From Globisporangium splendens (taxonomy: Eukaryota > Oomycota > Peronosporomycetes > Pythiales > Pythiaceae), in contig VFIW01000028.1 in the NCBI GenBank assembly GCA_006386115.1, forward strand, positions 62,001 through 126,000: a stretch of 64,000 nt of DNA. Reading direction: 5' to 3'. The notes beneath the pieces are model-generated. The model did not search any database, was not told the DNA's origin, and worked only from the letters and a program-made list of their open reading frames with translations. Positions 9,664-19,861 of the stretch are shown here, piece after piece. A program made the translations under genes and the position numbers. Numbering within the stretch: the stretch's first letter is position 1; each line of letters opens with the position of its first letter.

Positions 9664-10605
9664 CGCGCGTCTCGTGTCGTTTGGCTTCGCGACTGGTGTT
9701 GGTTGGCGAAGCCTTTTCTGTATGTGCGAGTCGTTCGTTTAGAAAGCGCGGCGCGGGAAAATCGAGCGTTTTCGACACTTTCCGACGAGCGACAGTGGCA
9801 TTTTTGACAGCCTCGATTGCAGTGTGTCTCTTATAAAAGGTTTGATAGAGTGCCCCCTTTGATACGAACCGAGCCAATGTGAAAAACTGCACTGTTTGGT
9901 ACCCTTCACAAATAGAGTACTACTGAGAAGATCGCGAACGAGAAATTCCTGGTTCATGCCGACGATTTCTGGACGATTGTACTCATGAAGCTGGCTCGCA
10001 CGCGGTACAAGAATGTCTACATGCACGAAACAAACGGCCACACCGTCGATCAAAAAGCACGGCTCGTGTATCCAGACTCGTTGACACTCCCGGACCTGCT
10101 CACTTTGAATGCAACCATTTTATCGTGAAAGGAATGTACATCCATTCCTTCGTGGTGAGTGCAGCAGACGAGCTTTCCAGATATGAACTTCTGCACTCGT
10201 GTGTATAACATCATTGCTTTTTGTGAGTGACAGAAAGAGATAGGAGGCCACCATACCATCATGCATCCTCGCTGCTTTGCGGCATCACGACCATATACGC
10301 ATATGACTAGGCTTTAGCGACACGCAGGTATTGTGTGAAACTTCACATTTGCGGTTGCTGATGATGCGCTTGTGGTGATCGTTGATTCTGAGGTGTGACG
10401 GTGTCTTGTCGCTGCAAAACCTTTTTATTCAGCAATGCTGTCCTCCGCGACACTAAAATTGTATCGTTCAACTCGTTCCAAGTTGGTATCGCGGCTGAAG
10501 GCGCAATAGTATTTTTGTCGTTTGGCAAACAATGCGCGTCTATTTCCAGTCAAGGGACACGAGGCATCGGTGGTGATTTTACACTAGCTTTGACTTTATA
10601 GAAGC
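9664..10605. other. intergenic region with one coding-like fragment
   Basis: Contains the fragment listed at 9916-10128 and otherwise no supported gene. A weak inverted repeat (AAGGAATG/CATTCCTT) sits near 10130-10155. Promoters for the flanking divergent genes should lie here; no strong initiator was seen. Confidence 0.4.
9916..10128 (+). pseudogene. orphan coding fragment
   Basis: An open frame of ~70 codons between stops reads like genuine protein (for example EKIANEKFLVHADDFW and YKNVYMHETNGHTVDQKARL, ending LPDLLTLNATILS). Its only ATG is at 9985, leaving 47 residues. Codon use is good. It may be an exon of the membrane-protein ORF that follows at 10606, or a remnant of a lost gene. No family recognised. 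Confidence 0.3.
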
Positions 10606-11478
10606 ATGATCGCCTCACTCAGAGACCGCCAGCATCAAAGCCAGAATTGTGAGGTCCCATCAAAGCACGGGCATCGGACGTACCACGTGCAAGCACCAGC
10701 GAGTGACGTGGATGTCTGTATCAAGTTTTCCTGGCTCCGTTGTGTGCTCTCGATTTCTGGCTTCCTGCTCGTCGTGACTGACATCCCGCACACCGGATTT
10801 GGAGTTCGCGATCAGAGTACATCGTTCACGAAGGTCGCGCCGGACACGGTCTTGTGCTTTGGTTCGTACGCGTACAGCGTGATCCAAATTCAAAGGAATA
10901 TCTCACAAAGCGTGAGCTCAACGGATGCGGCAGCAATGTATAACGGTACAGGCGAGAGCATTGAGTCAAGCGGCGTGAAGGTCTGGTTCTACAAATACGA
11001 TTCACTCTCGATGCCATTGCGTGGCATCGCACGTCTTTTGAATGTGTCGGAGTATCCACGCTGCTTGCAATACGTTGGAGAATGTCTGTCCAAGAGACTG
11101 AGTCTCAACACAACCTTCAACATGATCGATACGCTGGCGACCGCGCTTCAAAGCGTCTACATCCAGCAGTACGACCGCGACATCAACCGACTGCACGTGC
11201 TCGAGACCCAAAACGTCTGGGTCGATCGACTGCATCACTCCCTGATAAGCAAAGTGTCAAAGTACCGAATAGACAATCGCTTACATGCTGCGCGCTACTA
11301 CAGCAGGATGATTGGAGAAGCTCCGCTAAAAATGTGCAACGTGAAGATGCCGGTCGCCCGTCAGTTATTTTTTGTGGCCAGCTTATTGCCTGGAAGATCG
11401 ACGAGGTGTGTCTACGAGTTGGTGGAAATCGCGGATCCCAGGACAGTTCTGTGGCGGCTCTTGGTGTTTTGCGGGTAA
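10606..11478 (+). CDS. hypothetical membrane-anchored protein, possibly spliced
   Basis: 290-residue frame from a true ATG. A hydrophobic segment near residues 42-60 (FSWLRCVLSISGFLLVVTDI) could be a signal anchor. The remainder is a soluble-looking domain with N-x-S/T sites and paired cysteines (CLQYVGEC), followed by a helical region (RDINRLHVLETQNVWVDRLH). The stop codon lies inside the sequence GCGG|GTAAGT, a near-ideal splice donor, so the gene may continue after an intron. However, I could not find a convincing following exon before the convergent gene at 11672. Function unknown. Confidence 0.55.
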   Translation: MIASLRDRQHQSQNCEVPSKHGHRTYHVQAPASDVDVCIKFSWLRCVLSISGFLLVVTDIPHTGFGVRDQSTSFTKVAPDTVLCFGSYAYSVIQIQRNISQSVSSTDAAAMYNGTGESIESSGVKVWFYKYDSLSMPLRGIARLLNVSEYPRCLQYVGECLSKRLSLNTTFNMIDTLATALQSVYIQQYDRDINRLHVLETQNVWVDRLHHSLISKVSKYRIDNRLHAARYYSRMIGEAPLKMCNVKMPVARQLFFVASLLPGRSTRCVYELVEIADPRTVLWRLLVFCG

Positions 11479-11671
11479 GTTTTAAGCATCCGAGAAGCCT
11501 TTTGCCTGGACACTTCAACGCCATGGCATCTACAAGTCGGACATGCTCGACCGCAAAGGAGCCAAATAGCAGCAACAACAAATCGCGGTTCCCGTTGGTC
11601 AGATCGTGTGTAAATAGGCTATTTATCGTATTTCGTCGCATATGGTTCTCTTTCTTCGCACGCTCGCGTGT

Positions 11672-12302
11672 TCAATTCAGTTCCTGGATCAGTGGACGTG
11701 GCTTCGCGTCCGTATCACGAGAGAGCTGCATATTGAAAGCAGAAGACGCCAATCTGTCGGCACTCGCGTCCTTCGTCTTCGCGGCCAGGACCGAGCTTTT
11801 CAGGTCGATGTCGCTGTCTTCGTCGTCGTCACTGGAATCGTCCGAGTCTGAGTCGTCGTTCCCCATCATGCCCAGCGCAAAGTTCTATTGCGAAGGTGCA
11901 TGCACACAACGGCAAACACACTGTAAGCCTCTGGTTGCCTACAATTTCAGTTAGTATGCGGCAAATACACGTACCATCTCGATCACCTGCGGCCTGTCTT
12001 TGGCGTCGCCTGCCTGTGCCTCTGCTTCGTCTTCATTGTCTTCTTCGTCAACCTCGATGCTGTGCTTTGCGCCTTCGCCCGCAGCCACCGCTTCCTCGAG
12101 CCTCTTGTTTTCCTGCTCCATCACCGGCAGAAACGACTGCAACTTGGAAAACACTATCATAACAGCCACATCTCAAGTCAGCTCGTACATTTCACTCTAT
12201 CCACGCTGATATATACGCCAACCAAATGCACGTACGAGCGCTCTTTGGGAGCTTTGGGAACGCTGGTGGCGCTGCCGCCATGGGGACGTCGTCGGCTTGC
12301 AT
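11672..12302 (-). CDS. NOPCHAP1-like nucleolar (box C/D snoRNP assembly) factor
   Basis: Three exons: 12302-12236, 12153-11975 and 11884-11672 (introns of 82 and 90 bp, both GTACGT donors; the second has a perfect TACTAAC branch point). The 152-residue product starts MQADDVPMAAAPPAFPKLPK. It then has a helical motif SKLQSFLPVMEQENKRLEEA, an acidic linker, a VIEMNFALGMM motif and a long Asp/Ser run before a basic C terminus. The order 'helix with L-x-S/D-F-L-P-x-M', acidic stretch, 'V-I-x-M-x-x-A-L' and Asp/Ser tail is that of NOPCHAP1 (human C12orf45), which helps load NOP58 onto the R2TP complex. The family assignment rests on this pattern only. Convergent with the ORF ending at 11478; head-to-head with PSMG2. 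Confidence 0.7.
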
Positions 12303-12785
12303 CGTACTGTTTGTCCTGCTGTCTACGCACACAGAACGCGGGTCTGTATATTAGTGCACGCTGCACATATAGTGGCGCTGTGGCATACACACAGACGCAT
12401 GCACAGAGAGCAAACGCGCGAGGCAAACGAGCGAGGCGAACGCGCATGCGGTCGGGTCCATTTCCGTACCTCTTCGGGTGGACGCGCTCGAATGACGCAG
12501 CCAGATCAGCCAACAGCACACACATACCGTATTTTGTATCAACTTCTTCATTTTCGACACCTTATTTTGTAACCATTGCTCTCCCTCATTGGAAACCAGT
12601 CCCGAATGGTCCCGAACCGTAGCATCCACTCCACCTCTACGAATGCATTATCCTGTTTATTTATATTGTGTTGGCAACAAATGAATGAAAAACAGAAAAT
12701 GCACTATAAGAAGGTTGGCAAAGCCATATCCAAATTTGTGTGTCCTCACAGTGTCAATCCTGCAAGAAGCGGAAAAGGGATCAAC
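12303..12785. other. bidirectional promoter region (NOPCHAP1-like / PSMG2)
   Basis: 483 bp between two divergently transcribed housekeeping genes. No ORF with a coding signature. A CTCATT motif near 12584 is a weak initiator candidate for the plus-strand gene. Confidence 0.4.
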
Positions 12786-14007
12786 ATGCTCGCATTCTAC
12801 GGGGAGGATGCCGCGGGCTTTGACGGCCACACCGTCGTGCTGGTGCGTATTAGGACTCTATCTGTGTGTTTACCACGTGCTGACGCGTGTGTGGATGTGC
12901 TTTTGTATGTCTGTTTCTATGCGGCAGCCGGCGGTGTCGTACGCCAACTTGGGGCAACTGACACTCGATCTGCTCATCAACACGCTGCTCCAGCACGGCG
13001 ACAAATTGGTACGCGTCGCGTGTGAATGCTACGTGAATTATGGGCATGAGCGGATGGAAACGAACGTGTTTATGTGGATGAATGTGCAGCAAGTGGAGGT
13101 GAAGAAAGTGGGCCACTTTGTGTCGGAAAACGTGCCGCCGATCGCGGGCAGTGCGGCGTTCGCCACGCAGCCACGCGATGCGCTCTGTTTGAACCTCGAA
13201 GGTAAACGTCGTATAGCAATTGGGATCGTATGTTTATTTGATTTGCTGCTAATGGACGCATGTGTGTGCATACACAGTGTACCAGATCCCATCGCGCAAG
13301 ATCACAATCATCCAGCAGCGCGCTGCCGCGTTCACGGTACGTTATGCGTTTATGACCGCTAACCGTTCAAAAAGACCTACGCTTATAAACTGGAGTGTAT
13401 ATTCTTTGCCGTGAACAGGGCCGCGCGAATGCGTTTGCCCAGGAGCTGGTCGAGTGGGGCGTGCACCACAACGTAGCATCGTTCTGCGTGATCGCTGGCA
13501 CTGACGACATGCTTCGTCACGACCCAAACATGCTCAGGTATGCCGTTAATATTGTTAATGCGGCCATGAATCCCTTGCACTAATTACCGTTTTATGCCGT
13601 GCAGCCGTCCGATCCGCACGATCCAGTCGGGCGAGTCCAAACTTGCAAATCGTGAGTTCATTGCGCAATTTGCTGCACTCTCGACATCCGATGCTACCAT
13701 TGAAGAAGGGCAGACCTCATCGAACTCATGGGAATCCGTCCGAGGCGCCGGGATTGCGCCGCTGCTCTGCAACAAGTGCCAGGGACACAAGCTGCCATTC
13801 TTGGCATTGCTCATGGCGTGTGCAGAAGGTGATAACGTCCCCGACGCAGTGGCCATGACGACGCACGTTGCAAACTACTTGAAGCTCATGCCTGCTCAAG
13901 AACCCGCAGAAGATCCCCGACTCGTGAATGCACGCCTGCCATTCGCGTTCCCGCCATCCTGGAATCAACTGTTTGGTCGCGGACCGGACGTGTCGCTCTA
14001 CCTGTAG
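12786..14007 (+). CDS. PSMG2: proteasome assembly chaperone 2 (PAC2/PSMG2)
   Basis: Six exons: 12786-12842, 12928-13008, 13090-13201, 13278-13336, 13419-13537 and 13605-14007. The phases join cleanly to give MLAFYGEDAAGFDG...PAVSYANLGQLTLDLLIN...KVGHFVSENVPPIAGSAA...EVYQIPSRKITIIQQRAAAF and so on, ending WNQLFGRGPDVSLYL. This is the full PAC2 layout: the N-terminal sheet motif 'P-A-V-S-x-x-N-x-G-Q-L', the 'K-x-G' strand, 'Y-x-x-P-S-R-K', and the C-terminal 'EGDNVPDA' helix followed by 'PPSWNQLFG'. PAC2 pairs with PAC1 to start assembly of the proteasome alpha ring. The second intron (13009-13089) is 81 bp without a stop, so the frame reads through it; I remove it because the homologous family has no insertion there and both splice sites are good. 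Confidence 0.9.
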
Positions 14008-14312
14008 CTGCTCATATCCTAGTGCTCCAGACCAAGAGAACAAGAAGTACTTTCATAGGAGTTATCGTGCGCAATGAAGACAAGAGAACGCAGCAGCATG
14101 GCGGTTTGGCAATGCGACCTTTTTGTGATGAATGTGTATGCGCCTAACTGACGAATCCGTTATTTCCTAGGTCCTGATTTAGATCCTTCGTGTTCATCTT
14201 CGGGTGCTCGAAAGCGTCGCGACCACTTCCGTACCCAGACGCTTCAGAAAGCGCGTTGCAGTGTTTGGATGCTCGCCAGACAAAAGAGGCGCTCACATTT
14301 GGCACAGTTAAT
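14008..14312. other. intergenic spacer upstream of the channel gene
   Basis: About 300 bp between PSMG2 and the first ATG of the channel gene. The channel frame is open back to 14190 without an ATG, so a short 5' exon could end here. Nothing else seen. Confidence 0.3.
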
Positions 14313-16830
14313 ATGAGTGTGTTTAGAGGGCGACGGCCGGTGAAAGCCACGATCCAGCGCATGTCTGGCAACATGTTTCGATGGTTTAGCGCCGGTGCGC
14401 GAGTAGATGTCGTCGCACAGCAGGTGCTGGAACACGGTGAAGGGATTTCCAACGCCGTCAAGCGGAACGCCATTGATGATGCGATGGCTTTGATCGAGGA
14501 GAACGAGTACTGCTTGCTGCTTTGTGATTCAGCTGGCGCGGCGCCTGTGCACATCGCCTTCCTCTTTGGACACTACGAATTGGGCAAGCAAATCGTGATG
14601 AAGTCGAAACGGTTTGCGACACTGACGTATTCGTATCTAGACCCGGACGCTGTCGATCCGCCACCTTACGAGGGGGTAAACATACTTCATATCGCCATCG
14701 TGCATCGCAAGCCCAGCCTCGCACTATGGCTTTTACGGGAAGTTCCAGAACTGATCAACGCCGAAGCCACGGGCTCATTTTTCCGACCTACCAAAGCATG
14801 CTACTTTGGAGGCACGCCGCTGCTGTTTGCGCTTTCGTCCAACCAAATTAACGTCGCACTCGACATCTTGGACGCAGCCGAGCGATTAAAGGCAAACAAA
14901 TCGCAAGATGAACCAGTGAAGGAGGGTACAACAGTTTTGAAAGCGGACTCGCAGCAATCTCGATCAGCACAGGTTTTTGCTGACACGTCGATTTTCATGT
15001 GCGATCGGTTCGGCAACAACGTGCTGCACCTAGCTGTGATCCATGACCTCCCCAACGTGTACAATTTCGCGCTTCTGTATGCCATGCGCTTGCTGTCTCC
15101 GCACCATTTCAGCAAAGATGGCTCTGTTGGCAGCGTGCTGCGCGAAATTCGTGCTTCCGAGGGGATCCTGACGATCGAAAGCCACGAACCTATGCCAGCA
15201 GGAGACTTGATTCTTTCAGGGCTCTCGTCGTCGCTGGATGAAGTCGACAAGATCAGTGCAAGGAAGCTCCACGCATCACGATCGAAAAGGCGAGTTGCTG
15301 AGTTTACAGCAGCGAGTGAAGATAGCAATGCAGACACGCTGGTCGAGTTCTTGAAGCGCGCGGACGACGCGACCTACGAGAAGATGCTGGGCTTCCTTTT
15401 GCAGCGTAACAGCGATGAACTGACCCCACTCTCTCTGGCTGCTGCGAGAGCCAACGAGCGCATGTTTCAGCATATTCTCAAGCAGTCCACCTCGGTTGCG
15501 TGGTGCTACGGTCCGATTACAGCGATGCACCTCCCGCTGTTTGATCTGGAGCAGCCGTTGCCTCGTCCCGATTCCAATTTCGGGCGGTTCCAGATTGCTC
15601 ACGACATCCTCACGTCGTTGCCATACCCACTTGCACCAAAGGGCGAGAGAGGATACAAGACCGCTATTCAATGCCTATGCTCGTTGGAACCTCTCTCGAA
15701 CACGCTATCGACGCGCACACCGGCGATGGAGAGGATCGTTACACGTCGATTAGAGATGCTGAAGCTTTTTGAAGTGAAATTACTGCTCTAGAAAAAGTGG
15801 AAGTACGTTGGGAAGCGACGATTCATGATACGGCTCACCATGTACCTCGTGTTTCTCTTCTTCCTCAACGTCACGACGCTGTTCGAGCGAAACGCGTACA
15901 GCACGGGACCAACCGCACACGCCATCTTGCTTGGGATCGCAGAAGTCGGGTGTTTCGGATTGGCAACCGTCAAGTTCATGAACGAGACCAACCAGCTTAT
16001 TCTCAATTTCAAGTCGTACACCACGGAAGCAGGAGCCGGACGACTTGACAACGTGTGCACGCTCATGACGAGCACATCGTTGTACTTGTCTGCTGCGATG
16101 CGCGCGGCACATCGCGAGCATTTAGAAGACGCGTTTGCGGCCGTCGCGCTGATCTTTGCGTGGTTCTACCTCTTCTTTTTCCTGCTCGGATTTCGCTCCA
16201 CGGGTCCATTTGTGATCACGATCCTTAACATGATCATGAACGACATTGTGCGCTTCATCTTTGTGTATGTGGCCATCATGGTGGGGTTCTCGCAGGCGCT
16301 GTACCTTGTCCAAGACGGTCGCGCAGGTGTGAAGACATTGCTGCACCGAATCCGCATGCTCGTCATCGCTGGCTTCACGGGCGAAGTCAACTACGATGAC
16401 AACTACACGTCCGGACGAATGAACACGCTGACCCAAGTGCTGATGCTCGGATACATCATCCTCGTCATGATCTTGCTCGTCAACCTGCTGATCGCCATGT
16501 ACGTATTCGCCCTCTATGCTCATAACACTTGAGCAGCCTCAATTACACTAATGGCATTGTGTTTCTTGCTTGAACAGGATGGGGAACACGTACAGCGAGA
16601 TTCTCCAGGAATCGGAGCAGCGCTGGGTCGCTGAGCGCGCGAATATCATGTCGACGATCGAGAACCAGTGCACGGCCGATCGAAACCACCAGGATCGAAA
16701 GAATTACGCAGTGCCGCTGCAGAGCCGTCACGGGGAAGAAGTTTTGTACCTGGAGATTGAAGTCAACGACATGGAGAATTGGAGGAAACAGGGCAGTGCT
16801 GAACAGGATGAGGAGGGCACGACGCTCTAA
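14313..16830 (+). CDS. ankyrin-repeat TRP-type cation channel with an in-frame TAG
   Basis: Two exons (14313-16498, 16578-16830; intron GTACGT...ACAG, 79 bp) joined at the TRP hallmark NLLIAMMGNTYSEI. The N-terminal half has several ankyrin-like helices (VNILHIAIVHRKPSLALWLL, GGTPLLFALSSNQINVALDI, GNNVLHLAVIHDLPNVYNF). The second half has about six membrane segments (first MYLVFLFFLNVTTLF, last VLMLGYIILVMILLVNLLIA) and a pore region MLVIAGFTGEVNYDDN before the last one. It most resembles TRPV-like channels of protists. A single TAG (15789-15791) interrupts the pre-S1 linker exactly where these channels read 'L-L-x-K-K-W-x-x-x-G-K-R-R-F' (here LLL*KKWKYVGKRRF). Both sides are in the same frame, so this is a nonsense change, readthrough or sequence error rather than two genes. 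The start is the first ATG; an upstream exon is possible. Confidence 0.8.
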
Positions 16831-16893
16831 CAAAATGTATCAAAAAGAGCGGAGGGGTGGTAACACTGCCGTTCTCGTTAATGCTGCTACTGC

Positions 16894-18187
16894 TTAGGCA
16901 GCGGATGGTGGTGATAACGGCGCAAGACGATCTGTGTCTGCGTTACCTGGTGGTCTCCGTTGTTGCCAGATTAGAATACATTCGCTGGTTGGAAGTGGTT
17001 CGACGTGGAGTTTGATCATTTGGTCTACCAGATCGGTGGTTTTTACATGGAGCGTTTGCTGCGGCAAAGGCGTTGCTGCTTTGTGCGGTTTGGTATCGAG
17101 AATCCGGTCAAGTACTGTTTGCTGCGTGGCCAGGCGCTCCTGGAGTACCCGATTCTGCTCCTCCAGGTCTCGACACACGCTCTTGGACGCGATCGACTCG
17201 CACGGTTCAGTCGAAGTGCTCGAGTTTGTGGCGATAAGCGTGCTCGCAGTGGTGTCTACTACGTGACCTGTAGCATCCTCCTCACTCTCCTCTTGCTCGT
17301 GCTCCTCGTCTTCCTCTGGAATGGCTGGTGGATATCTGCTTCTCGTCTCGAAGAAAATCGGATTACGTCTTTGTAGACGCTGGAGTATTGAGGCTCGAAA
17401 TCCAGGCTTCTGTTGGATGCGCGCTGTACAGTGAGAGCTTTTTGCCACCATACAAGCGTCGCTGTCGATGGTCTTGACCCGACACTGAGGCATTTGGAGC
17501 TTCCTGAACAATTCCTGCACGATCAAGACAAGGTTAGCCCAGTGTCCCAAGCAAAAACAAGAACCGGCATTGCAGTAAACCTGCCTGAATTGCCTCAGGC
17601 GCAGATGCTTCTGGTGCGTTCGCGAATGTGTCGGTACTATAAGCAGGCGCAGAGTTTGTTGCATGGCAGCAATGACACTTTGGCTCATCATCGTTCATTG
17701 CCGCGTGTGAGGACGTTGAAGCAGGCAGACCCGTCGTCCTACAAGATCGCAGTCGATCGAGCTCTTCCTCAAGCCGGACCTGCACGCTCTCCTGATGCTG
17801 GACGATCTGCAGAAGTGACTGCGTCTGTGCGGCGTACTCTTGCATCCACTCTTTTTCTTTCTGCTGGAGTCGCGTCTTCCATTGCCGTTCCAGTTGGTCC
17901 AGCGCGCGTTGCCCGTCTGCTTCCAGTGCGCTGATCCGGCGATGCTGCTGTTTGGTCGCGCTCCGATACTGCTTGCAGCTCTGCTCACTCGTCTGCAGAC
18001 ACTGCAGGAGCCACTGGTTCTCTTCTCGAAGCGCTCGGGTCTCGTAGCTCTCGGCGAAGAGCTCCATGAGATGGCGAGAAGCAAAGTCGACGACTCGAAA
18101 CGACGCCAAGTTGCTGAGTGGGAGTTGTTGTAACCGGTTAGAGTCGCACCGTTCCACACAGTGAATGTTCGGGCATCGATTGGACAT
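16894..18187 (-). CDS. coiled-coil protein, 407 residues
   Basis: Two exons inferred: 18187-17585 and 17514-16894. The frames can be joined in phase only with a GC-AG intron of 70 bp (CAG|GCAGGT ... GTGCAG|GAA), giving ...APEAIQ|ELFRKLQMPQ. Residues ~45-145 form a long coiled coil (ETRALREENQWLLQCLQTSE to VQVRLEEELDRLRS). A second short coil sits near residues 330-355 (CRDLEEQNRVLQERLATQQT), after a Glu-rich stretch. A cysteine/histidine cluster (KCHCCHATNS) lies between them. Convergent with the channel gene (64 bp apart). No named family recognised; structural or scaffold role only by inference. Confidence 0.6.
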
Positions 18188-18524
18188 TCCGACACTCCTA
18201 AAAGATAATATATATCAAGTTGCAGAGGCAGAATTGTGTTGCTGTAGCTGATTCGTACCATTTCAATCAGCTTTTACCTGTACTGTCACTATGGCAAGTA
18301 TTCTACCAGTTACGACATTTCCCAGAACCAGGTTGTCCGAACTTTGACAGTGTTCTTCCATGTTATGCTCATATTTACGGGTTAGACCGGTATTCACGGA
18401 GCACATTTCGGTGGTGTGCTTTTATTTTCGGACTCCCCTCAACAGCATCAACTCACAGGCAAAACTAGCAGAAAACTGGGGAGGAAACCGCCAACGAAAA
18501 TGTTAAATCGGAGGAAGACGTCGC
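18188..18524. other. intergenic spacer at the left edge of the duplicated region
   Basis: 337 bp with no supported gene. Its last ~25 bp (GGAGGAAGACGT...) resemble the sequence just outside EEP copy 2, marking the left edge of the duplicated unit. Confidence 0.35.
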
Positions 18525-19793
18525 TTAAAGCTTGGTGTAGATCGCACCGATCGCATCGACTTCGTCACCAGCGCGACCATGGAAGCCACTAATCTGGAAG
18601 CCCGCTGGTGCGTACACAATGGTGCTCTCGCTGGTCTTGGTGCCAGCAGCCACCGAACGACCCGTGCTCGTCACAGCGCTCAAGTAGAAGATGCGAGTTT
18701 GACCGTCCTTCTGACCCCAGTGAGCTTCAAGCGACTTGATGTACTCTCCCTTGGTCAACGTCAAGGTCGACGCAGTGCCGCCAGTGCCACCGTGAGTAAA
18801 AGTCGCCGCCTTTGGCGCAGACACAGTGAGGCTCACAGCGTCAACGCGGCTGGCACCACGGATAGTGATGGAGCTCACGGTCTGGCCAGCCGCAGCCGAC
18901 GCGACGTCCGTGAACTGCGTACCGTGAGGGCCGCCGACAGCGTTGCTCAAGCGAATGGATGGATTCAGAGACCACGAGAACTTGGCTGCGATCGGGAAGT
19001 GGTCCGACAGAGGCTTGCCGGCAGAGTCCAAGAACGCCGCGTTCTCGTTGCTCCAGCTCTCGAGGTTGAACTTCAGGTGGTTATTGCCGCGGAACATGAT
19101 TTTGTCGACGACCTCACAGTCATTAGTGACTGCGGCCTCATCACACACGAGCGCATCGGCACCAGCAGCTGGAGGCACGCCGTTGCGGATCTTGGACACC
19201 CACCCGTCGGTGAGTCCCAAACCCGACGCGAAGGAGGCAATGTTGTCACCCGTTCGCGTGTATCGAGTGTTGGTGTCACCCATGACGATCACAGCGTTGT
19301 CCTTCGAGTTGGCTGCAATGTAGGCACCGATCTGATCCAAGTTCGCACGACGAGCGACAAGATCAGCATCCTTGGTTCCAGCATCAGTGTGCAAGTTGTA
19401 GAGGTCGAAGGTGACGCCGTCAGCGAGTTGGATCTCAAGAAAGGTGAACCCCTTCGGGGTCAAGCAGTCGGCGCCTTCGTCGTTGTTGCACTTGGTCCAC
19501 TTGACGCGATCGATGTCGGTGATGTTGTTGAACGGGAATCTGGACATGGTGTTCAAACCACTGCCGAATGGGACGCCACCGCTCGTAGCCGTGCGGTACG
19601 GGTGCGTGTTCTGCGAGTACACTTGAGCGTGGTAGTTGAAGTCTTCTTGCATGTTGACGATGTCCCATCCGCTGAGGCGCTTGCCGAGCTCCACGCTGTT
19701 GGCGGCTGGGTTGCCGCTGGAGATGATCTCTGGGAGACCAGCGACGTTGCAGCTCATGACGGTGAACGTGCTGTCGGCGAGTCCGCGGAGCAT
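18525..19793 (-). CDS. EEP phosphodiesterase-jacalin lectin fusion, copy 1
   Basis: 422-residue single-exon protein from the ATG at 19793. Residues 1-265 are an endonuclease/exonuclease/phosphatase (DNase I / sphingomyelinase type) domain with all expected metal and catalytic motifs: FTVMSCNVAGLP (Asn), IVNMQEDF (Glu), YNLHTDAG, VIVMGDTNTRY (Asp, Asn) and LSDHFPIAAKF (Asp-His). Residues ~285-422 are a jacalin-like beta-prism lectin: AVGGPHGTQF, FTHGGTGGTAS, GEYIKSLEAHWGQ, ISGFHGRAGDEVDAIGAIY. The likely role is hydrolysis of a phosphodiester (nucleic acid, inositol or sphingolipid head group) at a glycan-marked surface; the substrate cannot be read from sequence. There is no signal peptide from this ATG. 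Nearly identical to copy 2 (among the changes: Glu for Ala near residue 22 and Val for Leu near the C terminus). Confidence 0.9.
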   Translation of the reverse strand: MLRGLADSTFTVMSCNVAGLPEIISSGNPAANSVELGKRLSGWDIVNMQEDFNYHAQVYSQNTHPYRTATSGGVPFGSGLNTMSRFPFNNITDIDRVKWTKCNNDEGADCLTPKGFTFLEIQLADGVTFDLYNLHTDAGTKDADLVARRANLDQIGAYIAANSKDNAVIVMGDTNTRYTRTGDNIASFASGLGLTDGWVSKIRNGVPPAAGADALVCDEAAVTNDCEVVDKIMFRGNNHLKFNLESWSNENAAFLDSAGKPLSDHFPIAAKFSWSLNPSIRLSNAVGGPHGTQFTDVASAAAGQTVSSITIRGASRVDAVSLTVSAPKAATFTHGGTGGTASTLTLTKGEYIKSLEAHWGQKDGQTRIFYLSAVTSTGRSVAAGTKTSESTIVYAPAGFQISGFHGRAGDEVDAIGAIYTKL

Positions 19794-19845
19794 CTTGACT
19801 GGGTGTAGAGTGATACCTTTCGGTTGAGTGTTACTTGCAGGGTGC

Positions 19846-19861
19846 GAATTCAAAAATGAGA
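19846..19861 (-). promoter_or_regulatory. oomycete initiator of EEP-jacalin copy 1
   Basis: On the minus strand TCTCATTTTTGAATTC, 12-13 of 16 matches to GCTCATTYYNCAWTTT, about 55 bp before the ATG. The same element is kept in copies 2 and 3 although the surrounding leaders differ, which supports function and fixes the ATG as the first one in the transcript. Confidence 0.6.

Noticed and set aside
18579..19808. 409-codon plus-strand ORF opposite EEP copy 1 (and its equivalents at 22244-23473 and 27134-28420)
   Set aside because: Antisense shadow caused by GC-rich third positions; the minus (or plus for copy 3) frame has the catalytic and lectin motifs.
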